From NCBI RefSeq assembly GCF_900108305.1, contig NZ_FNUX01000011.1, forward strand, positions 1 to 64,000: a stretch of 64,000 nt of DNA. Reading direction: 5' to 3'. Of this stretch, positions 50,894-60,883 are shown piece after piece. Made by a program: the position numbers and the translations under genes. Positions within the stretch are counted from its first letter, which is position 1, and each line of letters opens with the position of its first letter. Source of the DNA: Nitrosomonas ureae (lineage in GTDB: Bacteria > Pseudomonadota > Gammaproteobacteria > Burkholderiales > Nitrosomonadaceae). A model generated the notes under the pieces. That model did no database searches. It saw nothing but the letters and a program-made list of their open reading frames with translations, and was not told the origin of the DNA.

Positions 50894-53155
50894 ATGAAAC
50901 TCCAGAACAATATTAAAATTATTCCGAAATACGCATTAATGTTTTTCGCTTCGCAGTTGATGACTTTTTTACTATCTATTGATAGCTATGCGCAATCCAA
51001 ACAAGAGTCTTCAGGACAATCTGCTGCATCAGGCAACCCGCAACCCGCATCGGTTTCTGAACCTAAAACCGAATCTGAAAAAGCCGATCCACCTGTTTTT
51101 CCTATGGTTACAGTCGAAGGGAAGGCCGCTGATGAAATTGCCGGGTATGTAGCCAAGCGTAGTATCACCGCAACAAAGACGGATACGCCGATTCTGGAGA
51201 TTCCACAATCAATTTCTGTGGTAACGCGCCATGAAATGGATATGCGAAGTGTGCAGAATTTTACCGAAGCCTTACGCTATGTTCCTGGTGTTACTGTTGA
51301 TCAGTTTGGATTTGATGGCCGTGGCTTCGAGTATGTGCTGATGCGTGGTTTCAACGGCAATCCGAATGCAAATTTTCGTGATGGATTGAGTAATGCAGCG
51401 CAAGGGTTATTTTTTAATTCTTTCATCACGGAAACCTATGGCTTAGAGCGAATTGATGTGCTGCGCGGTCCTTCTTCAGTTATGTTTGGTCGCGGCGATG
51501 CCGGCGGTATCATCAATCGCGTTACTAAGAGGCCCAATGCTAATCCAGTGCGTGAAATTGAGTTTCAGTACGGAAATTTTGACCGTAAGCGGATTGCGGC
51601 TGATGTGGGTGCTGTCAGTAAGGATGGAACTATAATGTTTCGATTAGTCACAACGGCACTAGAGACTGATACGCAAGTCAGATATCCCAACACCGGTGGT
51701 GAACGTGCGCAGAATGAACGTTTTTATATTGCTCCATCAATAACCTGGCGTCCTACAAATGCTACATCCATTACACTGATGGGTGACATACTTCATAATC
51801 GTAGTGGTTCATCGCCTTTTTACATTGCCGCGCCCGATGGCGGCTTCTCAAATGTACTGCAAAGCGATCCGAAATTCGCACGATACAATACCAATCAATC
51901 CTCGTTCAGTTATCAAATTGAACATCATTTCAATGAATTTCTTACCGCACGTCAGAATTTTCGCTATACACAGCAAACGGGGCGTTTCCAGGATTTGTTT
52001 TCTACCGGATTCAATACGGTTGACCAACCTGCATTGGCTGACAGGGATGCTTATGCTACCAATGAGAGGTTGAGTCAGATTGTTCTTGATACGCATTTGC
52101 AAGCAAAACTTAATACCGGTCCGTTTAATCATACCGTGTTATTGGGGGCGGATTGGAATCAAACCAATGCCACTCTCAAATATTTCCAAGGTTACAACAA
52201 TGGGTTTATTCCGCCTAGCATTGATATTTTGAATCCTGTTTATGGCGTACCGATTCCGCGCCCGGATGTGCTTGGGATAAATGCAAAACAAAGAATTGAT
52301 CAACTGGGTTTTTATATTCAAGATCAAATACGTTATAACGAAAATTGGATTCTGACGCTAAGCGGACGGTATGACAGAATTCATTCCAGGGATAATGATT
52401 TTTTAAGTGTTTCAACCACTAAAGTCAAAGATAGCGCATTTACCGGGCGGGCTGGTTTGACCTATCTGTTTTCAAATGGCATTGCGCCTTATTTCAGTTA
52501 TTCACAATCTTTCTTGCCTCAAGCCGGGTTTGATTCCAGTGATAAACCTTTTGATCCAACACGCGGTGAACAATTTGAGGCGGGCATCAAGTACCAACCT
52601 GTGGGAGGAAGGAGTTTATACACAGTTGCATTTTTTGATCTTTCCAAAACAAATGTTTTATCACGGGATCCAGCCGATGAAACGGGTTTTCGTTTTATGC
52701 AATTGGGCAAAGTAAGATCACGCGGGGTTGAACTGGAAGCCCGTGCTGAATTGTTGCGTGGTTTGAATATGATCGGTTCTTTTACTTATCATGATGTGGA
52801 AAACGTCAAGGATACCGATTTCAAAGGCAAGATGCCCGTGCAAGTGCCAACGACTATGACATCCGGGTGGCTGGACTATTCCTTTGGAGCATTGGGCATC
52901 GACTGGTTGCGGGGATTTGGATTGGGTGGCGGGGTGCGTTATATCGGTAGAGTCTTTAATGAAGAACAAAATATAAGCTCAACGCCAGCATTTACATTAT
53001 TCGATGCAACGCTACGCTATGAAAGAGGCCCCATGCTTTTTACCGTCAATGCCAGCAATATCTTTGATAATAGATATATCGCCTCGACATTTTTCGGTAG
53101 GCACTATCTAGGTACCGAACGCACGGTGATCGGTACGTTGGCTTTTAGATTCTAG
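50894..53155 (+). CDS. TonB-dependent siderophore receptor
   Basis: The outer-membrane receptor is about 753 residues from the ATG at 50894 (a GTG at 50882 is also possible; neither has a clear ribosome-binding site). It has a signal peptide ending near SYAQ, a Ser/Pro-rich spacer, a plug domain (VVTRHEMDMRSVQNFTEALR, YVPGVTVDQFG, LRGPSSVMFGRGDAGGIINRV), and a 22-strand barrel ending in the terminal Phe of TVIGTLAFRF. The plug resembles FpvA/FoxA-class hydroxamate receptors. It imports the ferric siderophore with energy from TonB, in the same direction as the biosynthesis genes. Confidence 0.93.
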   Translation: MKLQNNIKIIPKYALMFFASQLMTFLLSIDSYAQSKQESSGQSAASGNPQPASVSEPKTESEKADPPVFPMVTVEGKAADEIAGYVAKRSITATKTDTPILEIPQSISVVTRHEMDMRSVQNFTEALRYVPGVTVDQFGFDGRGFEYVLMRGFNGNPNANFRDGLSNAAQGLFFNSFITETYGLERIDVLRGPSSVMFGRGDAGGIINRVTKRPNANPVREIEFQYGNFDRKRIAADVGAVSKDGTIMFRLVTTALETDTQVRYPNTGGERAQNERFYIAPSITWRPTNATSITLMGDILHNRSGSSPFYIAAPDGGFSNVLQSDPKFARYNTNQSSFSYQIEHHFNEFLTARQNFRYTQQTGRFQDLFSTGFNTVDQPALADRDAYATNERLSQIVLDTHLQAKLNTGPFNHTVLLGADWNQTNATLKYFQGYNNGFIPPSIDILNPVYGVPIPRPDVLGINAKQRIDQLGFYIQDQIRYNENWILTLSGRYDRIHSRDNDFLSVSTTKVKDSAFTGRAGLTYLFSNGIAPYFSYSQSFLPQAGFDSSDKPFDPTRGEQFEAGIKYQPVGGRSLYTVAFFDLSKTNVLSRDPADETGFRFMQLGKVRSRGVELEARAELLRGLNMIGSFTYHDVENVKDTDFKGKMPVQVPTTMTSGWLDYSFGALGIDWLRGFGLGGGVRYIGRVFNEEQNISSTPAFTLFDATLRYERGPMLFTVNASNIFDNRYIASTFFGRHYLGTERTVIGTLAFRF

Positions 53156-53206
53156 GTAACGTGCGCTGGATTCGTATCATCGTCCCCCATTCTTTGGAGA
53201 ATATTC

Positions 53207-54172
53207 ATGCCACTTGATGAGGATTTGGCGGCATTTCTTGAGCTTGTTGAGAAAAGCATAATTTGCGGGGAAAAAACCGTGATGCCTATGTTGGGACCTG
53301 AAAAGGCGCGATTGGATTACGACCTTTCAACACAGATACTGGATGCTTCCGGACCGGCCGTTGCGAGTGTGGCGGAAATTTCTATTCCGTGCCGTGACGG
53401 AGAATCAATTGATGCGCGGCTATATAAGCCAATCGAGTTTACGCAAGTTACAGATCCCCGTCCGGTGTTACTCTATTTTCACGGGGGCGGGTACTGCATT
53501 GGCGGGCTTGAGTCGCACGATTCGCTGTGCCGGTCTTTGGCGGCATTGACACCTTGTTATGTGCTGAATGTGGCTTATCGCTTGGCACCAGAACATCGTT
53601 TTCCTACAGCAGTACATGATGCACAGGACGCCTATCAATGGATAATATCAACCGGAGCCGAATATTCTTTGGATCCAGTACGGTTGGCAGTGGGGGGCGA
53701 TAGTGCCGGCGGAACATTGGCCACCGGATTGACGATTACCGCTCGGGAAGAAATGTGGCCACGACCAGTTTGTCAGATATTGCTCTATCCTTGTACAAGT
53801 GCTTGGCAGGATACCGAATCCCATCGGCGTTATGCGCAAGGGTATTTGCTTGAAGAAGCGACGTTGCAATGGATGTTTATGAATTACCTTCGCGATGAAG
53901 CCGATCGAACCGATTGGCGTTTTGCACCGCTGCAAGCGAGTAGTTTATGTAACCTTGCTCCCGTATTTTTGCTTCTGGCGGAATTCGATCCTTTACTGGA
54001 CGAAGGAATCGAATATGCGAATAAAATGAAAGCCGCGGGTGTTTCTACTCGTGTCAAAATTTATCCTGGAATGATTCACGATTTCGCCCGCCTTGGAAAC
54101 ATTGTGAATGAGGCCCATCAAGTGCGAAAGGATATTGCGGATGTCCTCGCGAGTACATTCTATTCAAAATAG
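53207..54172 (+). CDS. Hormone-sensitive-lipase-family esterase
   Basis: The 321-residue alpha/beta hydrolase has the HSL-family HGGG oxyanion motif in YFHGGGYCIGGLESHDSLC, the nucleophile in GGDSAGGTLA, Asp in FDPLLDEG, and His in PGMIHDFARLG. It has no signal peptide, so it acts in the cytosol. Its place between the receptor and the efflux genes, with a good GGAG site before the ATG at 53207, suggests it works on the siderophore, for example cleaving an ester-linked ferric siderophore after import, but HSL esterases are diverse and this is inference. Confidence 0.85.
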   Translation: MPLDEDLAAFLELVEKSIICGEKTVMPMLGPEKARLDYDLSTQILDASGPAVASVAEISIPCRDGESIDARLYKPIEFTQVTDPRPVLLYFHGGGYCIGGLESHDSLCRSLAALTPCYVLNVAYRLAPEHRFPTAVHDAQDAYQWIISTGAEYSLDPVRLAVGGDSAGGTLATGLTITAREEMWPRPVCQILLYPCTSAWQDTESHRRYAQGYLLEEATLQWMFMNYLRDEADRTDWRFAPLQASSLCNLAPVFLLLAEFDPLLDEGIEYANKMKAAGVSTRVKIYPGMIHDFARLGNIVNEAHQVRKDIADVLASTFYSK

Positions 54173-54225
54173 AAGTAAAACTGATGAAGAAGCATATTTT
54201 CTATTTAAAGATTGGATTAATTTAG

Positions 54226-55596
54226 GTGATTGGGGTATTTATTCGTTTGGCATTATTTCTCATCTTGACGGGGTGCAATACTCTACCTCAGCGAGACCAG
54301 CAAGAAGTAGGCGCGAAGCTTCCGGATCAATGGAGTGAGGGACAACCAGGGATCAGTCAAGCGATACCCGAACAATGGGTGGAAGTTTTTGATGATTTAC
54401 AACTACGGGGTTTGATTAAAGCCGCTCTGGCCAATAATTATGAACTGAAGGCGGCTGCGGCACGAGTGGATGCGGCTATTGCGCAGGCAAGGATTGATGG
54501 ATCAGGGCGCTGGCCGCAAATCTTCTTTAGCGCCGATCACCAGCAGGTGCAGATACGCGAGGCGGGTTTTGGTTCGTCGAGATTTGGTGTATTTGAAGCG
54601 CTGTTTGGTGTTAGCTGGGAAGTGGATGTATGGGGGCGGATACGCGATTTCCAGCAAGCGGCGATGTCGGAAGCCGATGCCACCCATACCGATTTCTATG
54701 GCGTACGATTGTCTCTGGCAGCGCGAGTGACACAAAGCTATTTCGAATTAATTGAAGCGAAATTGCAGGCGGCAGTGGTCGAGCAATCGATCAAAGACCG
54801 TACCGTCATTGCCGACCTGGTGCGCGGGCGCTTCCAACGCGGCTTGGTGCGTGGCTTGGATCTGCGTTTGGCACTGACTGATCTGGCCAATGCGGAAGCA
54901 GAACTGAAAAGAACTCGTAACCGGATTCAAGCCACTGCGCGCCGTTTGGAAATTTTGCTGGGCCGTTATCCGCAAGGAGACGAGCTGCAAGCAACTACTT
55001 TGCCTTCTTTGCCTGGCGTTATTGCAGCGGGATTGCCCGCCGAGCTACTGGAACGCAGGCCTGATGTGGCCGCTGCATTCAGCCGCTTGCAAGCAGCGGA
55101 TTTTCGTGCTTCAAGCTCAAGAAAATTACGCCTGCCGCGCATTACACTCACTGCGGCAGGTGGCACACGCAGTACGGATCTAACCGAACTGGTTGACCCC
55201 AGATCAGTGGCTTGGAACGTGTTTGCGGGGCTTATGCAACCCCTGTTCACGGGCGGGCGGATCGAAGGCGAAATCTTCCGTAATCAAGCACGTGCAGAGG
55301 AAGCTTTGAATCTCTACAAAAATACCGCGCTCAATGCTTTCCGCGAAGTAGAACAGGCTCTGGCAGCTGAAGAATGGTTGCGGGAGCAAGAAGTCTCGCT
55401 CAGGAAGGCAGTTGAACAAACCGAAGCGAGCCAGAAGCTGGCGGTTTATTCCTATCGCAATGGCCTGATTCAAATCCTTACGCTGCTCGATAGTTACCGC
55501 AGCACCCTTATCGCGCAAAGCGCGTATCTGTCGATTACCCGGCAGCTACTCAGTAACCGCATTAATCTTTACCTGGCATTAGGTGGAAATGTATAA
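54226..55596 (+). CDS. TolC-type outer-membrane efflux lipoprotein (NodT family)
   Basis: The start is probably GTG at 54226, giving 456 residues with a lipoprotein signal (LALFLILTGCNT, Cys17). Two homologous TolC repeats are seen: NYELKAAAARVDAAIAQARI, FGVSWEVDVWGR, and later ERRPDVAAAFSRLQAADF. It forms the outer-membrane exit duct of a tripartite pump with the adaptor and RND pump encoded next. The three genes are in order OMF-adaptor-pump. Confidence 0.9.
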   Translation: MIGVFIRLALFLILTGCNTLPQRDQQEVGAKLPDQWSEGQPGISQAIPEQWVEVFDDLQLRGLIKAALANNYELKAAAARVDAAIAQARIDGSGRWPQIFFSADHQQVQIREAGFGSSRFGVFEALFGVSWEVDVWGRIRDFQQAAMSEADATHTDFYGVRLSLAARVTQSYFELIEAKLQAAVVEQSIKDRTVIADLVRGRFQRGLVRGLDLRLALTDLANAEAELKRTRNRIQATARRLEILLGRYPQGDELQATTLPSLPGVIAAGLPAELLERRPDVAAAFSRLQAADFRASSSRKLRLPRITLTAAGGTRSTDLTELVDPRSVAWNVFAGLMQPLFTGGRIEGEIFRNQARAEEALNLYKNTALNAFREVEQALAAEEWLREQEVSLRKAVEQTEASQKLAVYSYRNGLIQILTLLDSYRSTLIAQSAYLSITRQLLSNRINLYLALGGNV

Positions 55597-55644
55597 AAGG
55601 CATGATACGGTGATCGCACGGCGCAATTTTATGACTACCGGCGT

Positions 55645-56835
55645 ATGAGGATGCGGAGCCAATTGCTCATCGCACTTTTGCTTGCGATTGCCGGGGTATT
55701 GACTGCCATTGCTATTGTCAGCTTTCCTCCTCAAGTCGATCAACAGGAAAATATTGTTAAACCTCCTCCGGTGCAGTTTATTAAGATAAAGCCGCAACGA
55801 TTGCAGATGGACGTGCGTTCGCAAGGCCGTGTAATGGCGCAAACTGAAATAGATCTGGTGACGGGTGTCTCGGGTAATATCATTAAGGTTTCACCGGTAT
55901 TTGTCAGTGGCGGATTTTTTAGCAAGGGCGATTTACTGGTTGCAATCGATCCGGCGGAATATGACTTACGCGTAGCCCAAGCGCAAGCCAGAGTGATGGA
56001 GGCGCAATATCAGTTGACACGGGAAGAGGCCGAGGCAGAGCAAGCCCATGATGAGTGGCAACAGTTGGGGCAGGGGGATCCGAATCCGCTGAGCTTGAGG
56101 ATTCCGCAGCTGAAGGAAAAAAAAGCTAAGCTTGCGGCCGAACAAGAAGAATTGAGAAATGCTCGTTTGTTACGCCAACGTACAGACATAAAGGCGCCTT
56201 TTAACGGCCGGGTACGCAGCAAGGAAATCGGGCTGGGGCAATATATTGATGATGGCACTATCCTGGGCAGGATTTACAGCAGTGATATCGTTGAAGTGCG
56301 GTTGCCTATCAGTACGCACGAATTGGCTTTTATTGATTTCCCTGACTTACCTCAGCACAAACCATCCGCACAGCCGGCAATCGTGAAATTGGCGGCTAAC
56401 TATCAAGGTCAACAGCAAATTTGGTCAGGAAAGATTGTGCGCAGCGAAGGTGTTATTGATCAAGACACCGGAATGATCATCATCATTGCGCAGGTCACTG
56501 ATCCTTTTGGGTTGGCAGTCAGGAAGAATCAATCTGCCGGGGAAAAATCACTTACCTCCATCTTGCCGGTGGGTTTATTTGTAGAAGCAATTATTGAAGG
56601 ACGCTGGTTTGATGATTTAGTCGTTATACCTGCCAATGCATTGTACAAGGAACAACGCGTTGCGATCATTGATTCCGGGAATCGATTGCGATTCCGCAGT
56701 GTGGAGGTATTCAAGCGGGAGCGGGAACAGGTGATCATCAAAACCGGATTGAATGAAGGTGAGCGAGTACTGATAGCCGGACTTCATCACCCGGTTGAAG
56801 GGATGGAAGTTGTACCGGCTGAGTTTATTCCATGA
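55645..56835 (+). CDS. RND efflux periplasmic adaptor (HlyD/MFP family)
   Basis: The 396-residue adaptor has an N-terminal membrane anchor or signal (LLIALLLAIAGVLTAIAIV), a barrel-sandwich hybrid domain (VSGNIIKVSPVFVSGGFFSKGDLL; FNGRVRSKEIGLGQYIDDGT), a helical hairpin of about 80 residues between them, and C-terminal beta-barrel and membrane-proximal domains. It bridges the RND pump and the TolC-type duct. Its stop overlaps the pump start (ATGA). ATG at 55645; 55651 is an alternative. Confidence 0.9.
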   Translation: MRMRSQLLIALLLAIAGVLTAIAIVSFPPQVDQQENIVKPPPVQFIKIKPQRLQMDVRSQGRVMAQTEIDLVTGVSGNIIKVSPVFVSGGFFSKGDLLVAIDPAEYDLRVAQAQARVMEAQYQLTREEAEAEQAHDEWQQLGQGDPNPLSLRIPQLKEKKAKLAAEQEELRNARLLRQRTDIKAPFNGRVRSKEIGLGQYIDDGTILGRIYSSDIVEVRLPISTHELAFIDFPDLPQHKPSAQPAIVKLAANYQGQQQIWSGKIVRSEGVIDQDTGMIIIIAQVTDPFGLAVRKNQSAGEKSLTSILPVGLFVEAIIEGRWFDDLVVIPANALYKEQRVAIIDSGNRLRFRSVEVFKREREQVIIKTGLNEGERVLIAGLHHPVEGMEVVPAEFIP

Positions 56836-59800
56836 AATTGATCGTCTGGTTTGCCAAGAATCCGATAGCCGCCAATTTCCTGATGCTGATCATTATCGCG
56901 GGTGGCGTGCTGGGTTTAACGATTTCTAAACGATATACGATTCCTCCTGCACCTCAGAATCAATTGAAGATAGAAATTGCTTATCCTGGTGCGAGTCCTG
57001 CAGAAATAGAGCAGGCGTTATGTATTCCGATTGAAGCGGCTGTGAATGATTTGGAAGGCATCCGGCATATCAATTCGGTTGCTGATCAGACAGAATGCGA
57101 AGTGATTGTAGAGTTTGATCCGGAGATTGACGCGGCACGCTTCCAGGCAAATGTACAAGCCAGAATGGATCGCATCGCGGTTTTTCCGAAAGGAACCGAG
57201 AAATTAAAAATCGAGGAATTGAGTACTGAAAAAATTGCAGTGACAATCATGGTGCATGGCGAAGTCGATAAACGTACTCTGATGCATCAACGCGATAAAT
57301 TGCAGGCCATGCTGAGCAGACATCCAGATATTGGAAAACTAGTCGTTTGGCCAGTGTTACCTTATGAAATTTCGATTGAAATTACGGAATCCGATTTACG
57401 TCGTTATGGGTTAAGTTTTGAAGATATCGCTCAAGCTATTCGAGCTGCTTCCAATAATATCCCTGCAGGAGAGCTTAAAAAATCGGATGGTAAATTATTA
57501 TTAAGAAGTAAAAACCAAGCAGTGACGGTGGCTGATTTTGCTGCGATTAATCTGCGATCCGATCAGAATGGTGTGCGTTTGCTGCTTGGGGATATTGCGC
57601 AGATCCGTGAAACAGTGGACGAACAAGATGTTCTGGCAAGAATCGACGGTAAGTCGGCCGCGCCAATATACGTTATGACAAAAGACCGTATCACGACTAC
57701 AGTGGAAGCGGTCAATGAAGTTATTGCGGAACTTTATCCTGAATTACCTGATGGTGTAGGCATAACGACTTGGGATGATTGGTCGAAATACTATGAGCAA
57801 AACATGTCGATGCTCATGTCTTCAGCTTTGTCCGGTTTTTGTCTGATCTTTCTGATATTGGCATTAATCTTGCGATTCCGTCTGGCGCTTTGGGTAAGCA
57901 GCGGGATTCTGATATCGATCATGGGTGCTTTCTGGATGATGCCGATACTGGGTATTTCATTGAATACCTATTCAATTGCGGCGTTAATTCTTGTATTGGG
58001 CATTGTGGTTGATGATGCTATTGTGGTAGGTGAGAATATCTATACCCATGAACAGCGAGGGTATATCGGCTTATCAGGAGCAATCAATGGAACGCTGGAA
58101 GTTGCTCCGTTAGTGATCATTATGGTGTTATCGACAATGATTGCTTTTATCCCCGGTATTTTTTTGCCCGGGATGAGCGGTCATTTGATGTATAACGTTT
58201 CAGCCGTGGTTATTTTAACGCTGATGTTCTCTATTTTGGAAGCGCTACTGATATTGCCTTCCCATTTGGCGGCATACTATAGCCCAAATGCCGATCAATC
58301 TCAGAATGGTTTGATGGTTTTTTTTAACGCACTCCGAAGAAAGGTCGATGCAGGGCTGCATTGGTTAATTAACAGCGTATATATTCCGACCCTTGGAGTA
58401 TTATTGTGTTTTCGTTATATCACGTTATCAGTATTTGCCATTGTCCTATTGATTGCTATTGCACTGGTCTCTTCCGGGCGTGTTCAGAGTATTATGGACA
58501 TGCCGGTGAGTGATTATTACGTGTTCGCTGTTCTTCAGCTGGCCCCAGGTACTCCGTTTGAGGTGGTCAATCATGAGGTGATGCGCCTGGAGCAGATAGC
58601 CAATGATATCCGGCTTGAATTGAATACGGAACTCGGGATCGATGCAACGACCCCATTGAAAGATAGTTTCCAGCATATTATCGCAGTGATGCATGACAAT
58701 TCCGGTTTTGTGGACATTGAAATAGCTATTGATGAACGTATTCGTTCGCGGGTCGATAGCATCAAACAAAAATGGCAGGAGCGTTTTGGCGAACTTCCCG
58801 TTGATGCGACTTTATCTATCCAGACTTACTGGCCAAGAAATCTTGGGTTGCCAGCAACGCAATCGGCAAGCGCAATCGAATTGAAATTGATCGCACCAGA
58901 TACAGCAAGTCAAAGCGCTGCTAGTGAGATACTCAAAACCAGGCTTTCTTCTTATGCCGGAGTTCACAGCGTAACTGGCTCCATGCAAACTGGAAAGCCT
59001 GAATTGAATCTCAAATTAAAACCTGAAGCTGCACTCCACGGATTAACAATGAGAGATCTGGGAGAGCAGGTACGCAGCGGTTTTCTGGGGCTCGAGGTGC
59101 AGAGATTCTTTCTTGAGCGTGATGAAGTTCGAGTGATGCTGCGCTTTCCTTCGGAATATCGCCGCTCTGTGGATGATTTGAATCACATGCCGATAAAACT
59201 GGCTAATGGTAAAACCGTGCCTTTTTTTACGGTTGCAGAAGTGGAATATGCGCCAGGTTTTGTCAGTATTACTCGTCAGAATCGTGAACGTATACAACTG
59301 ATCAGCGCAGAAGTGTATAAAGAGGAAGCGAGTGTTGAGGCTATTCTTGCTAGTTTGCGTACGAATGAAATTCCGAAACTGGAGGCGCAATACCCAGGGC
59401 TTAAAATTGAACCAGGTCAATCCAGGCAGAAGCAAGAAGAAACGATGTCAGCGTTGTGGGGTTATGGCGCATTAGCAATTCTCGGAATTTACGCACTTCT
59501 GGCGGTGCCGTTGCGTTCTTATGTACAACCGCTAATAATTATGCTGGCAATTCCATTTGGTTTTATCGGTGCAGTATTAGGCCATTTGCTTTTGAATATA
59601 CCGCTATCGTTGGAATCTTATGTGGCGTTGTTTGCGGTTGGAGGAATAGTTATTAATGATAGTCTGATATTGGTTGCAAAAATCAATGAGATTTCACAAA
59701 ATGATACATCAGTTCATAATGCTGTAATTTCTGCCGGCAAAGCACGATTTCGTGCAATATTCCTTATGACTACAACCACCTTCGTGGGATTGTTGCCGCT

Positions 59801-59966
59801 AATTAATGCACAAAGTTCAGATGCGGAAAAAATTATGCCGATGGTGGTCACCCTTGCATTTGGCATATTGTTCTCGTTTTTGGTTACTTTATTTCTAATA
59901 CCAACCGCTTGTGCCATTTTAAAAGAAATATCTTATCAAAAGCCTATCCATAAGATTTCCGGGTAG
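56832..59966 (+). CDS. RND-family efflux pump (AcrB-like permease)
   Basis: The 1044-residue protein has the two-fold repeat of HAE1-type RND pumps: an N-terminal helix (IAANFLMLIIIAGGVLGLTI), a large porter loop (YPGASPAEIEQ, VQARMDRI), TM2-7 with the proton-relay DD in LVLGIVVDDAIVVGEN, a second loop, and TM8-12 (VALFAVGGIVINDSLILVAK). It exports substrates by proton antiport through the adaptor and TolC-type duct. In siderophore loci such pumps can export the finished siderophore (compare PvdRT-type systems, which are ABC-based), so this role is inferred from location. The substrate is unknown. Confidence 0.92.
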   Translation: MKLIVWFAKNPIAANFLMLIIIAGGVLGLTISKRYTIPPAPQNQLKIEIAYPGASPAEIEQALCIPIEAAVNDLEGIRHINSVADQTECEVIVEFDPEIDAARFQANVQARMDRIAVFPKGTEKLKIEELSTEKIAVTIMVHGEVDKRTLMHQRDKLQAMLSRHPDIGKLVVWPVLPYEISIEITESDLRRYGLSFEDIAQAIRAASNNIPAGELKKSDGKLLLRSKNQAVTVADFAAINLRSDQNGVRLLLGDIAQIRETVDEQDVLARIDGKSAAPIYVMTKDRITTTVEAVNEVIAELYPELPDGVGITTWDDWSKYYEQNMSMLMSSALSGFCLIFLILALILRFRLALWVSSGILISIMGAFWMMPILGISLNTYSIAALILVLGIVVDDAIVVGENIYTHEQRGYIGLSGAINGTLEVAPLVIIMVLSTMIAFIPGIFLPGMSGHLMYNVSAVVILTLMFSILEALLILPSHLAAYYSPNADQSQNGLMVFFNALRRKVDAGLHWLINSVYIPTLGVLLCFRYITLSVFAIVLLIAIALVSSGRVQSIMDMPVSDYYVFAVLQLAPGTPFEVVNHEVMRLEQIANDIRLELNTELGIDATTPLKDSFQHIIAVMHDNSGFVDIEIAIDERIRSRVDSIKQKWQERFGELPVDATLSIQTYWPRNLGLPATQSASAIELKLIAPDTASQSAASEILKTRLSSYAGVHSVTGSMQTGKPELNLKLKPEAALHGLTMRDLGEQVRSGFLGLEVQRFFLERDEVRVMLRFPSEYRRSVDDLNHMPIKLANGKTVPFFTVAEVEYAPGFVSITRQNRERIQLISAEVYKEEASVEAILASLRTNEIPKLEAQYPGLKIEPGQSRQKQEETMSALWGYGALAILGIYALLAVPLRSYVQPLIIMLAIPFGFIGAVLGHLLLNIPLSLESYVALFAVGGIVINDSLILVAKINEISQNDTSVHNAVISAGKARFRAIFLMTTTTFVGLLPLINAQSSDAEKIMPMVVTLAFGILFSFLVTLFLIPTACAILKEISYQKPIHKISG

Positions 59967-60080
59967 ATTCTGCGGATGCAATCTTTATGATTATCCTGGA
60001 AAGATACTAAATTAATGGTTAAGCAAATAATCTTTGGAAATATTTTCCTTGCGAAATAATACAAATAACAAGGAGGGATC

Positions 60081-60469
60081 TTGCGTAGATTTATTTCCCT
60101 GATTCATCGGTATGTTGGTTTGATCATGGCGGTTTTCTGCTGATTACCGGACTAACAGGAGCAATATTGGCATGGTATCACGAGCTTGATGCTGTGCTAA
60201 ATCCTCGGTTAATGCAAATCCAAGCGCCATCCCCAGATGCACAACCTTTAAATCCTTTTATTTTGCACGAACAGGTGAAAGTTCACTATCCGGATGCATG
60301 GGTAAATTTTAAACCGGTATCAATAGTAAATCATCAGTTCCAATTCCTGTTGCTACTAATGTGCTATTTTTCACTATCTCGAATTCGAGGCATGCGAACT
60401 GCCGGTTCGAGGGCTTCAGGTGAATACATTGCTTCATTGTCTCAAGAAATCGAGTACTCATTCAGCTGA
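60081..60469 (+). pseudogene. Broken PepSY-domain protein
   Basis: A strong AAGGAGG precedes TTG at 60081, and the frame reads LRRFISLIHRYVGLIMAVF before a shift; the next frame continues LLITGLTGAILAWYHELDAVLNP. This is the first helix and start of the PepSY domain, as in the intact paralogue at 45.2-46.5 kb. After about 60297 the sequence loses similarity and ends. At least one frameshift and a large deletion make it non-functional. It closes the iron locus downstream of the RND pump. Confidence 0.75.
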
Positions 60470-60592
60470 ATGTATGAGAGATCTTTTTATATTCCAGAAA
60501 TATCAGGAGAAATTATTTCTAATCCAGAATTTAATTTATAGGTTTTATGGTTTACTGGAAACATTTCCAATGACCCAGTGAAGAGGCTTGCC

Positions 60593-60814
60593 ATGATGAA
60601 GAGTAAGTTATTGCATAATAATATCTATGATATAGATCCTGAAGCTATGAGCTTTGATGACGAAGATGCATTGGCTGATGGCATGATTCCAGATAGCCGG
60701 ATTGCCAAACTTATTGATGAGTTGGAAACTGGTGATGATGATTTGTGTGTTGTGGAGGAATCTGAGATCGCAATAAAATCATTGGGGTTTCACCAATATT
60801 ACAACTACGAGTAA
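60593..60814 (+). CDS. Small acidic protein of unknown function
   Basis: From the ATG at 60593 the product is 73 residues, very acidic (DPEAMSFDDEDALADGMIPD, DELETGDDDL), with no hydrophobic stretch and a Tyr-rich end. A weak GAGG lies 8 bases upstream. I do not recognise it. The 120 bases between it and the PepSY remnant have no gene. Acidic small proteins can be antitoxins or chaperones, but nothing here supports either. Confidence 0.45.
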   Translation: MMKSKLLHNNIYDIDPEAMSFDDEDALADGMIPDSRIAKLIDELETGDDDLCVVEESEIAIKSLGFHQYYNYE

Positions 60815-60883
60815 TGAGAGAATAATTCGATATAAACTCTCAGAGTGCTGCTGCTGATATTGGGGTATTTTTTTGTATTATTT

